A DNA stretch of 64,000 nucleotides from Lachnospiraceae bacterium. Its GTDB lineage: Bacteria > Bacillota > Clostridia > Lachnospirales > Lachnospiraceae. Every line of letters starts with the position of its first letter. The first letter of the stretch is position 1. Under the pieces are notes generated by a model that worked only from the letters and a program-made list of their open reading frames with translations, ran no database searches and had not been told where the DNA came from. The position numbers were made by a program, and so were the translations under genes. The DNA lies in assembly GCA_910575835.1 (NCBI GenBank), contig CAJTGB010000009.1, positions 62,001 to 126,000 on the forward strand. Direction: 5' to 3'. This document shows positions 52,202 to 59,344 of this stretch, piece by piece.

Positions 52202-52513
52202 CTACACCTCTACTATATGCGCTAAGATCTCCCGGGCATACGCACTGTGGTTCTCCTCGAATTCCTTCTTAAGGTTATCGATCGTCGACCGGTTCTTCTC
52301 CTGCTGCTCCTTCAAGATCCGCTCCATCTTCGCATCCGCGTCCTTCCGGATCTGCTCTAACTGCTTCCTGGTCTCGTCCTCGATCGCCGCGTCAAAACGA
52401 TCCCGCTGATTCTGGATCTTCTTCTCGATCTCGCTCTTCTGAGCCTGAGCATGTTCCACAATCGCCTCTGCAGTTTCCTCGATATCTGCTAATTTCTTAA
52501 CAACTGTGTCCAT
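52202..52513 (-). CDS. V-type ATP synthase subunit G/H
   Basis: A 103-residue, almost fully coiled-coil protein (VKKLADIEETAEAIVEHAQA, then alternating Lys/Glu/Gln heptads). First gene of the V-ATPase operon and the expected partner of subunit E in the peripheral stalk. A perfect TATAAT at 52548-52553 about 35 nt upstream of the ATG is the likely operon -10; the -35 is weak. Confidence 0.85.
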   Translation of the reverse strand: MDTVVKKLADIEETAEAIVEHAQAQKSEIEKKIQNQRDRFDAAIEDETRKQLEQIRKDADAKMERILKEQQEKNRSTIDNLKKEFEENHSAYAREILAHIVEV

Positions 52514-52547
52514 TCAGATACCTCCATTTCCCGTCAATTTGCACACA

Positions 52548-52553
52548 ATTATA
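52548..52553 (-). promoter_or_regulatory. Candidate -10 element of the V-ATPase operon
   Basis: TATAAT on the minus strand, 35 nt from the first start codon. The only -35-like sequence (TTTGGA) is poorly placed at 15 nt, so activation or an alternative mode is possible. Confidence 0.45.
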
Positions 52554-52708
52554 ATATACTCCGTTTTTTCCAAATTTCCATAGTAAAATTCAACAAAAAA
52601 TGCCTTTTTTGTTACGTTTTTCACACACTTATATTCAATTGACTTTTTTACGCCTGCACGCTAAACTAAAAAACATACTAAAATGCTTAAAAACAGGGGG
52701 AATCACGT

Positions 52709-53401
52709 ATGCGCCTTAGAAATATTCCGCGCGCCGCAAGCGTGCTGAACGAGTGTAAAGAAGTTGTTAAGAATGAGAGCGGATACCGCGGCAGATGGCA
52801 TGAGGTCTTCGGCAATTCTCATCCTATCCATATAGAGATCGGAATGGGGAAAGGCCAATTCCTGCTGACCCTCGCCCGGCAGAACCCGCAGCTCAATTAT
52901 ATCGGGATCGAACGCTACTCCAGCGTCCTCCTCCGGGCCGTGGAGAAATTCCAGACGCTAAATCCCAAGCCATCCTCTGCCGGCACCGCTTTGCCAAATG
53001 ATACGGCCCTGCCTAACATCCGTTTCATCTGCATGGATGCCAGCGATATTGCCGGCGCCTTCGCTCCGGGAGAGGTTGACCGCATCTATCTGAACTTCTC
53101 CGATCCCTGGCCCAAGGCACGGCATGCCGGACGGCGGCTTACCTCCCGGGAGTTCCTTGCCCGTTATGACAGAGTCCTTGCAGAAGACGGCACGATCGAA
53201 TTCAAGACGGATAACCGGCTGCTCTTCGACTTCTCCGTCTCGGAGGTCAATGTCTCTTCCGCCTTCCATATAAAGGGCTGCACCTATGACCTCCACCACG
53301 ACGATACAATGAATCAGGGCAATATCATGACCGAGTACGAGGAGAAATTCTCCTCCCTTGGCAATCCGATCTGCAAGTTGGTTGTTGGGAGAACTTCTTA
53401 A
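52709..53401 (+). CDS. trmB: tRNA (guanine-N7-)-methyltransferase TrmB
   Basis: Methylates G46 of the tRNA variable loop with S-adenosylmethionine. The 230 residues show motif I EIGMGKGQFLLTLA, YLNFSDPWPKARHAGRRLT (the catalytic and tRNA-contact region) and EFKTDNRLLFDFS. GGGGG precedes the ATG. A promoter-like TTGACT/17/TAAACT lies at about 52638-52666. Confidence 0.96.
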   Translation: MRLRNIPRAASVLNECKEVVKNESGYRGRWHEVFGNSHPIHIEIGMGKGQFLLTLARQNPQLNYIGIERYSSVLLRAVEKFQTLNPKPSSAGTALPNDTALPNIRFICMDASDIAGAFAPGEVDRIYLNFSDPWPKARHAGRRLTSREFLARYDRVLAEDGTIEFKTDNRLLFDFSVSEVNVSSAFHIKGCTYDLHHDDTMNQGNIMTEYEEKFSSLGNPICKLVVGRTS

Positions 53402-53504
53402 CATTAAAAGAGCTGACAATTTATTTCACAAAATTTTTATGTTTATATTTTCCAGTTCATGAACCTTAGCACCGGCCCTTGCATATATATTTATTGAAGA
53501 ACTT

Positions 53505-53666
53505 ATGTCTGGATATATGCATATGGGACGCAAAAGGAAATGCAAGAAAAGCATCCGTCAGAAACTCTGTGAATTCACTTACCATAGAAAGGGACTTCAC
53601 AGGAAGCTGATCTGCCTGAAAAAATCTATGGATGAAGTATACCGCACATTGAATCCCGGCTGCTGA
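53505..53666 (+). CDS. Small basic Cys-containing peptide, uncertain
   Basis: A 53-codon frame (ATG at 53505; inner ATG at 53523) encodes a peptide rich in Lys, Arg and Cys (MGRKRKCKKSIRQKLC at its core). It ends 32 nt before the thioredoxin start on the same strand. The ribosome site is weak. I do not recognise a family. It may be a real small gene co-transcribed with the thioredoxin or chance; otherwise 53402-53698 shows nothing. Confidence 0.35.
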   Translation: MSGYMHMGRKRKCKKSIRQKLCEFTYHRKGLHRKLICLKKSMDEVYRTLNPGC

Positions 53667-53698
53667 TCTCCGGGCCGAATACAGGAAAGGTGAATAGA

Positions 53699-54022
53699 AT
53701 GTTACATTTGACAGAGAAAAATTTTACGGTCGAGACAAAACGCGGTCCGCTTCCTAACGTTGTCATGTTCTATGCCGTATGGTGCGGAAAATGCGCCATG
53801 ATGAAACCATTTGTCGAAGAGATAGAACAAAAATACCGCAAACGAATTCGGTTCTGTGAAGTCGATATCGACGAATCCCCCTTGCTTGCCGCAGACTATG
53901 AGGCAGATATCGTTCCGACCTTCGTCTTTTTCCAGAATGGACAATTCCTTGGCAGTATGCAGGGAATCATAGACGAGAATGTATTTGAACGCCGTCTACA
54001 AAAAATCTTTAGAAATTGTTAA
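53699..54022 (+). CDS. Thioredoxin family protein (WCGKC)
   Basis: A 107-residue thioredoxin-fold protein. The redox motif is WCGKC in VVMFYAVWCGKCAMMKPFVE, and the cis-Pro is in DIVPTFVFFQNGQFL. Pro is replaced by Lys inside the CxxC, which would shift the redox potential compared with canonical WCGPC. The ATG at 53699 has AGGAAAGG 7 nt upstream; a GTG at 53690 is in frame. Its stop lies about 140 nt before the next gene start. Confidence 0.9.
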   Translation: MLHLTEKNFTVETKRGPLPNVVMFYAVWCGKCAMMKPFVEEIEQKYRKRIRFCEVDIDESPLLAADYEADIVPTFVFFQNGQFLGSMQGIIDENVFERRLQKIFRNC

Positions 54023-54161
54023 GGCTTATTTTATTTGCAAATATTATGGAATATGTTATATTAGTGAAGACTTAAGACACACAACTGGTATCCTTTTATA
54101 TTTCACAGGACACCAGTACAGCAAGAACAAAGGGGGTATAGGTGATTACACACCAGACATT

Positions 54162-55484
54162 ATGAAGAACATGAAAAGAATTATACCTGTTCTGATGGCG
54201 GCCGTGCTGACCTGCACAGGGCTTCCCTTAACAGCCAGAGCAGACAGCGCGAAGGTCGTCACTTTAGGCGCTAACCTGACCGCAGAGCAGAAGACTTCTA
54301 TGTACAAATATTTCGGCACGACCGCCGACGCAGTAGACACCATAGAAGTCACGAACGCAGACGAGAGAAAATACATGGAAGGCATCGCTTCTGAGGCGCA
54401 GATCGGAACTCGCACTTATAGCTGTTCTTACGTGGAGCCGACAACCAGCGGCGGCATTCAGGTCAAGGTAGGCAACCTTACCTTCGTGACCAGCTCTATG
54501 ATCGCCAGCACATTATTAACCTCCGGCGTCGAGAACTGTAACGTCGTTGCTGCTTCTCCGATCGAAGTATCCGGTACCGGCGCGCTGACCGGTATCATGA
54601 TGGCTTACGAGAAAGCCAGCGGCAAGACCTTAAGCGAGGAACAGAAAGCCGCTGCCACAGAAGAGCTCGTGACAACCGGCGAGCTTGCAGATTCCATCGG
54701 ACAGAAGGACGCTGCTGATCTTATGAACGAAGTAAAACAGGAAGTGATCAAGGAAGGCCTGACCGATGACGGAGAGATCAAGGACGCCGTCAACAGCGCA
54801 GCGAACACTTACAATATTACACTTACCGAAGACCAGATGTCAAAGATCGTATCCCTGATGCAGAACATCGCCCAATATGATTATGACGTCAATGCATTGA
54901 AGAAGACCCTGGAGAACTTAGAGGGCAAGGGGAATGACAGCGGATTCTTCTCCAGTCTGTGGAGTTCGATCAAGGGTATCTTTACCGGTGATTCCGGCAG
55001 CGGAGACGGCGGCATCATCAACGACACGAACGACGAGGTCCTTGGAGCGGACGCCATCATCGACAGCACCTTAGAAGCTCTGGACGAGGAGACCAAGAAG
55101 GAAGGCTTCTGGGATAAAGTGACCAACTTCTTCAAAGGACTCTTCGGCGGCAGTGATGATGACGCTGACGAGGAAGAGACTGACGAGGAAGCGGATGCAG
55201 ATGGGGAAGATGCAGAAGATACAGAGAATTCTGACGACGCCTTAACAGACGGCGAGAACACAGATACCGACAATCCAGACGGTGCTGCAGACCCGAATTC
55301 CGATCCGGCTCTGAATAATGCAGACGGCGCCGATCCGAACACCGTTAACGACCAGGCAGCGCCGGAAGACGCAGCCTTGGGCGACCCGGCCGCAGCCGAT
55401 GCCGCACAGAACGGCGCTGCATCCGACGGACTCACAGACGGAAGCAGCCAGACAGCGGATCCTGCATCAGGAACCGTACAGTAG
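54162..55484 (+). CDS. Secreted DUF1002 protein with acidic C-terminal tail
   Basis: About 440 residues. The start at 54162 (MKNMKRIIPVLMAAVLTCTG) gives a signal peptide ending LTARA; the ribosome site is not clear, so the start is uncertain. Residues ~30-260 are the DUF1002 domain (VVTLGANLTAEQKTSMYKYF, GALTGIMMAYEKASGKTLSE, DMSKIVSLMQNIAQYDYD-like end). Residues ~320-440 are an acidic, Ala/Asp/Pro-rich low-complexity tail. No wall-anchor motif is seen. Function unknown. Confidence 0.85.
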   Translation: MKNMKRIIPVLMAAVLTCTGLPLTARADSAKVVTLGANLTAEQKTSMYKYFGTTADAVDTIEVTNADERKYMEGIASEAQIGTRTYSCSYVEPTTSGGIQVKVGNLTFVTSSMIASTLLTSGVENCNVVAASPIEVSGTGALTGIMMAYEKASGKTLSEEQKAAATEELVTTGELADSIGQKDAADLMNEVKQEVIKEGLTDDGEIKDAVNSAANTYNITLTEDQMSKIVSLMQNIAQYDYDVNALKKTLENLEGKGNDSGFFSSLWSSIKGIFTGDSGSGDGGIINDTNDEVLGADAIIDSTLEALDEETKKEGFWDKVTNFFKGLFGGSDDDADEEETDEEADADGEDAEDTENSDDALTDGENTDTDNPDGAADPNSDPALNNADGADPNTVNDQAAPEDAALGDPAAADAAQNGAASDGLTDGSSQTADPASGTVQ

Positions 55485-55509
55485 ACAACATTGAATAACC
55501 TCATTACAG

Positions 55510-55540
55510 ATGGATGCTGTTACACAGCATCCATTGTTAT
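55510..55540. terminator. Terminator between DUF1002 and hipA-like genes
   Basis: ATGGATGCTG and CAGCATCCAT (10 bp perfect, 5-nt loop) followed by TGTTATTAT. It lies between two converging genes. Confidence 0.75.
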
Positions 55541-56370
55541 TATGCAAACATATATTGGTACTTCCTTCTCTGCTGCAAAAGTATCGTATACACCCTCTGC
55601 TTTATCTCCTCCGGGTACACGGTATCCGCCTCAAGCAGCTGCCGAATCTCCCGCTCCCCGTAAGAAAAACTTACCGCTTCTCCGTATAGATCCTGCGCGG
55701 CGTCCAACTGCTCATCGAAGGAACGGCAGAACGTCTTCGCCTCCGCTCTGGACATCTGCTCTATCACATCCTGCCCCAAGGGATAATCCATTACCGTATC
55801 TGCAAGCAGCGCCGCCCCCTGGTCAAAGAGCGGACAATAGTCGTATTCGTCCTGACCGTCCCACAATACGGCAATATTGTGCGTATGCCGATCCTCATTC
55901 AAGAACACTGCGTCGATCGTCAGCAATTTGCTCATATATATTCCAAAATACGTAAGCCCGGTCATCCTCTCCGTCTGCTCAACCAAGAACTTCAGACGGT
56001 TCCCGTAATCCCTGATCCGGAAGATACTCTGATACAAGCTCTCGCCGTAGTTCTGATAGAACAATCTCTCCAGCGTGATCATCTGCCGCTTCCCATCCGG
56101 CTTCCCCGAAGAATCCGTCAGGAAATCCCGGCTCCTGCATCCCGTATAATTCTGCTGTCCGTACCGGATCTCCTCTGTCTCATACAATACATATTCTCTC
56201 CTCTCCAGAGAAGAGAAGTTAAGCAGGTACGAGACCATATATTCCGCCAGGCCTTCATATCCGGTATAGTCCGCCTTATACCAGTAACCGTCCTTCTTCC
56301 ACTTCAACTGGTTCCCCTTGGATGACAGCCTGGCCTCCTCCCGTCTCTCCTGTTCAAATAACTCTACCAT
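55540..56370 (-). CDS. HipA-like kinase domain protein
   Basis: A 276-residue protein with the HipA kinase core and no HipA N-terminal domain. The catalytic motif is NEDRHTHNIAVLWDG and the metal-binding DFG-equivalent is CPLFDQGAALL. The N-terminus (SSKGNQLKWKKDGYWYKADY) corresponds to the nucleotide-binding loop. HipA and HipT kinases phosphorylate aminoacyl-tRNA synthetases to stall growth. It starts 4 nt after the HTH gene, so the two form a pair. Confidence 0.85.
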   Translation of the reverse strand: MVELFEQERREEARLSSKGNQLKWKKDGYWYKADYTGYEGLAEYMVSYLLNFSSLERREYVLYETEEIRYGQQNYTGCRSRDFLTDSSGKPDGKRQMITLERLFYQNYGESLYQSIFRIRDYGNRLKFLVEQTERMTGLTYFGIYMSKLLTIDAVFLNEDRHTHNIAVLWDGQDEYDYCPLFDQGAALLADTVMDYPLGQDVIEQMSRAEAKTFCRSFDEQLDAAQDLYGEAVSFSYGEREIRQLLEADTVYPEEIKQRVYTILLQQRRKYQYMFA

Positions 56371-56373
56371 ACG

Positions 56374-56916
56374 TTACCTTTCTATCCGTATCCAGAAATC
56401 ATCCTCCGCCATCCTTCCTTCTGTCTTCTCTATGATCATCATCGGATCGTAGAAGGGGATGTCATACTCTCTCAGCACAAGCTTCATCTTATCTCTGGTA
56501 GGCGGGAAGCATCTGGATTCGAGGAATTCTTCATACTGCTGATAAGAGGGCTTCTCGATCTTCCCAAAAGCACGCTTCAGCAGATGTCTCGAGTAATTGA
56601 CGATCTCTACGCTGCGGTTGATCTCATCTACATCTATCACCGTACATAATTCGTCTCGAAACATATAGGACAATCTAAGGGAAGTCCTCCTCTTCGGGAT
56701 CTTCTTCTCTTCCTCAATCTGAGGACGGTCCCTTAAAATATTGATCAGCGTCACGATCGGCCCTGTTACCGGCGACTTGCTGTACTCCCACCGTTCTACC
56801 GTCTTCTTCGATACATTCGCAAATCTTGCAAAATCTTCCTGTGTAAGCCCAAGCCTTTTCCGGCACTGTCTGATCTCTTCACTTGTAACTTTTTCTTCTA
56901 ATGCATATTGTCTCAC
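56374..56916 (-). CDS. HTH antitoxin-like protein with C-terminal extension
   Basis: A 180-residue protein. Residues 10-70 are a HipB/XRE-type helix-turn-helix (IRQCRKRLGLTQEDFARFAN, VSKKTVERWEYSKSPVTGP). Residues ~85-180 are an extra domain (ESRCFPPTRDKMKLVLREYD, FYDPMMIIEKTEGRMAEDDF). The position of this extra domain before a truncated HipA-like kinase recalls HipS in HipBST systems, fused here to HipB. The GTG start has GGAGGGG 5 nt upstream. It probably represses its own promoter at 56962. Confidence 0.85.
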   Translation of the reverse strand: MRQYALEEKVTSEEIRQCRKRLGLTQEDFARFANVSKKTVERWEYSKSPVTGPIVTLINILRDRPQIEEEKKIPKRRTSLRLSYMFRDELCTVIDVDEINRSVEIVNYSRHLLKRAFGKIEKPSYQQYEEFLESRCFPPTRDKMKLVLREYDIPFYDPMMIIEKTEGRMAEDDFWIRIER

Positions 56917-56959
56917 TCTATCCCCTCCTTCCTTACCCTTATTTATAGTATTTTTTATT

Positions 56960-57004
56960 TTATTATATCCTTTATATTAGGTTCTGTCAATTATTATCCT
57001 TTAT
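56960..57004 (-). promoter_or_regulatory. Promoter and operator-like repeats of the hipBA-like pair
   Basis: TTGACA (56985-56990), 17-nt spacer, TATAAT (56962-56967) on the minus strand: a near-consensus promoter. Two similar sequences, TTATTATATCCTTTAT (from 56960) and TTATTATCCTTTAT (56991-57004), flank it as direct repeats and could be the binding sites of the HTH protein. Confidence 0.75.
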
Positions 57005-57060
57005 TCTATGCTATCAGAAGCAAATTATTTATATTCTGTCAGGATTTCTGTCATTCATAC

Positions 57061-57224
57061 CTAGTACACCGAATAATAAGTAACCAGCCATATAACTTGC
57101 CTGATTTTCCATCCGCGTCGTTGTTGTCAATCGGCGTAGCGCCCACTACGCCTCATTCCTCCGCCTTGCATATAAAAAATCATTCTACGTTATATGGCTA
57201 GGAACTTATTTTTCGGTGTACTAG
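57061..57224. mobile_element. 164-bp palindromic element (MITE-like), long form
   Basis: Shares its ends with the 64-bp element at 44598-44661: CTAGTACACCGAATAATAAG at the left and CTTATTTTTCGGTGTACTAG at the right. About 100 bp of extra internal sequence contains its own hairpin GGCGTAG-CGCCCA-CTACGCC (57135-57155 region). No ORF. It fills the gap between the HTH gene promoter and glgB, directly next to the glgB terminator. Confidence 0.85.
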
Positions 57225-57258
57225 AAAAAAGCCGCATGCCTTTCTCAGGCATGCAGCT
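57225..57258 (-). terminator. Terminator of glgB
   Basis: On the minus strand AGCTGCATGCCT, loop GAGAA, AGGCATGCGGCT followed by six T. It starts 2 nt after the glgB stop codon and abuts the palindromic element. Confidence 0.9.
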
Positions 57259-57260
57259 TA

Positions 57261-59171
57261 TTAAAATTCAAAAACAGCAACTCCATACGGCGGCAGCTTG
57301 TAAGCGAATGAAAACGGCCTTCCATCGCACTCCTGCTTCACAGCCTTATAGATAACCGGTCTCTCTTCTCCTTTTCCTCCGTACTTCACATCATCGCTGT
57401 TCAAGATCAGCTTATACTGCTTCTTGCGCGGCACGCCTACCCTGTAATCGTCCCTCGGCATCGGTGTGAAGTTGCACACGAACAGCAGGTTCTTCTTCTT
57501 TCCCTTCGAATGCCTTACAAAGCTGAAGATACTCCTGCTCGCATCATCCGCATTGATCCATTCGAAGCCTTCCCAACTGTCGTCCATCTCGTACATCGCC
57601 CGGTTGCGCTTATACAGATGAAGCAGATCTCTCACCCAGTTCTGGATCTGCTGATGTTCGTCTTCCGCCAGGAGGAACCAGTCAAGCTCTCTCTCCTCGC
57701 TCCATTCCCGAAGCTGTGCGAATTCCTGTCCCATGAACAACAGCTTCTTGCCGGCATGTCCCATCATAAACGCATAGCCGACCTTAAGGTTCGCATACTT
57801 GTCAAAGCCCAGTCCAGGCATCTTATTCAGCATAGAGCACTTCAGATGAACCACCTCATCATGCGACAATACCAGGATATAATGCTCGCTGTGCGCATAA
57901 CTCATGGCAAATGTCATCTGATTGTGATGATCCTTCCTGAAATACGGATCAAGCTTCATGTATTCCGTAAAATCATGCATCCAGCCCATATTCCACTTCA
58001 GGCTGAATCCAAGACCGTCATCCTCTACACTGCCGGTCACCATCGGCCAGGCCGTCGACTCCTCCGCAATCATGACCGCCCCTGGATTCCTGCCAAGAAC
58101 AACAGAATTCAGATGCTTGAAGAAATCGATCGCCTCCAGATTCTTATTCCCGCCGTACTTATTGGCAACCCACTGGCCGTCCTGCTTGCCGTAATCCAGA
58201 TATAACATGGACGCCACTGCATCCACACGAAGTCCGTCCACATGGAACTGCTCGATCCAGTACAGGGCATTGGAGATCAGGAAATTACGCACCTCGCTCT
58301 TGCCGTAGTCGAATATCTTCGTTCCCCAGTCAGGATGCTCTCCCTTCTTCGGATCTGCATATTCATAAGTAGGTGTTCCGTCAAAATCTGCAAGGCCATG
58401 GATATCTCTTGGGAAATGAGCCGGTACCCAGTCCAGGATAACGCCGATCTTATTTCTATGGAGATAGTTGATCATCCACGCGAAATCCTCCGGCGTTCCA
58501 TATCTCGAAGTAGGCGCAAAATATCCGATTACCTGATATCCCCAGGACCCGTCAAAAGGATGCTCCGCAATACCGATCAATTCCACATGCGTATATCCCA
58601 TATTCTTAAGATATACTGCGATCTCCTTCGCAAATTCCCGGTAATTATAGAAGCCCTCGTCCTCTCTTCCCGGATGGCGCTTCCATGATCCAATATGCGC
58701 CTCATAGATCGACATCGGCTGTTCCGTATGTTTCCAGGCCTTACGATTCTCCATCCATACATTATCCGTCCACTTGATCTTCGTAAGATCTGCGACTCTG
58801 GATGCCGTACCTGGTCTCAGCTCCGCGTAAGTACCAAAAGGATCTGCCTTGAATACAAATTCCCCCTGATAAGTCTCCACACAGAACTTATACAGATCAT
58901 ACTCTTTCACATCTGGAATAAAACAGGTATATATGCCAAGAGGTTCTCCTCTCTCCATCGGATTCGCCTCCATATTCCATTCATTGAAATCGCCCACAAC
59001 GGATACTGAACGCGCATGCGGCGCCCACACCGCGAAGTATACGCCTTCCTTTTTTCCCTTCTTGACCTTATGAGCTCCAAGCTTCTTATAGATCTCATAA
59101 TGATTGCCCTGTCCAAAAAGATAATGATCCAGTTCTCCGACTTCATATGGTTTTGCTTTTCTTTGTGCCAT
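57261..59171 (-). CDS. glgB: 1,4-alpha-glucan branching enzyme GlgB
   Basis: Introduces alpha-1,6 branches during glycogen synthesis. About 636 residues from the ATG at 59171 (MAQRKAKPYEVGELDHYLFG), chosen because GAGGG lies 9 nt upstream; a GTG at 59186 is in frame. An N-terminal CBM48 domain precedes the GH13 barrel. The nucleophile Asp lies in GLRVDAVASMLYLDY, the acid/base Glu in AVMIAEESTAWPMV, and the third carboxylate in LVLSHDEVVH. No other glycogen genes are in the window. A TATAAT at 59210-59215 is a possible -10. Confidence 0.96.
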   Translation of the reverse strand: MAQRKAKPYEVGELDHYLFGQGNHYEIYKKLGAHKVKKGKKEGVYFAVWAPHARSVSVVGDFNEWNMEANPMERGEPLGIYTCFIPDVKEYDLYKFCVETYQGEFVFKADPFGTYAELRPGTASRVADLTKIKWTDNVWMENRKAWKHTEQPMSIYEAHIGSWKRHPGREDEGFYNYREFAKEIAVYLKNMGYTHVELIGIAEHPFDGSWGYQVIGYFAPTSRYGTPEDFAWMINYLHRNKIGVILDWVPAHFPRDIHGLADFDGTPTYEYADPKKGEHPDWGTKIFDYGKSEVRNFLISNALYWIEQFHVDGLRVDAVASMLYLDYGKQDGQWVANKYGGNKNLEAIDFFKHLNSVVLGRNPGAVMIAEESTAWPMVTGSVEDDGLGFSLKWNMGWMHDFTEYMKLDPYFRKDHHNQMTFAMSYAHSEHYILVLSHDEVVHLKCSMLNKMPGLGFDKYANLKVGYAFMMGHAGKKLLFMGQEFAQLREWSEERELDWFLLAEDEHQQIQNWVRDLLHLYKRNRAMYEMDDSWEGFEWINADDASRSIFSFVRHSKGKKKNLLFVCNFTPMPRDDYRVGVPRKKQYKLILNSDDVKYGGKGEERPVIYKAVKQECDGRPFSFAYKLPPYGVAVFEF

Positions 59172-59230
59172 ATAATCATCCCTCACATTCTGTTGCGATA
59201 TATATGTCTATTATACTTTAGACTGGCATA

Positions 59231-59274
59231 AAAAGAAAGGGTTTTGACCAATCTTAACAGTCAAAACCCTCTTT
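59231..59274 (-). terminator. Terminator of the giant TPR/acidic protein gene
   Basis: On the minus strand AAAGAGGGTTTTGAC, 11-nt loop, GTCAAAACCCTTTCTTTTTAT: strong stem followed by a T-rich run, about 70 nt after the stop codon. Confidence 0.85.
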
Positions 59275-59344
59275 ATTTGCAACACTTCAGAAAACTGCCC
59301 TGCTGCATGCTAAAATCCATCTAAAATCACTGCCGGAAATGTGC

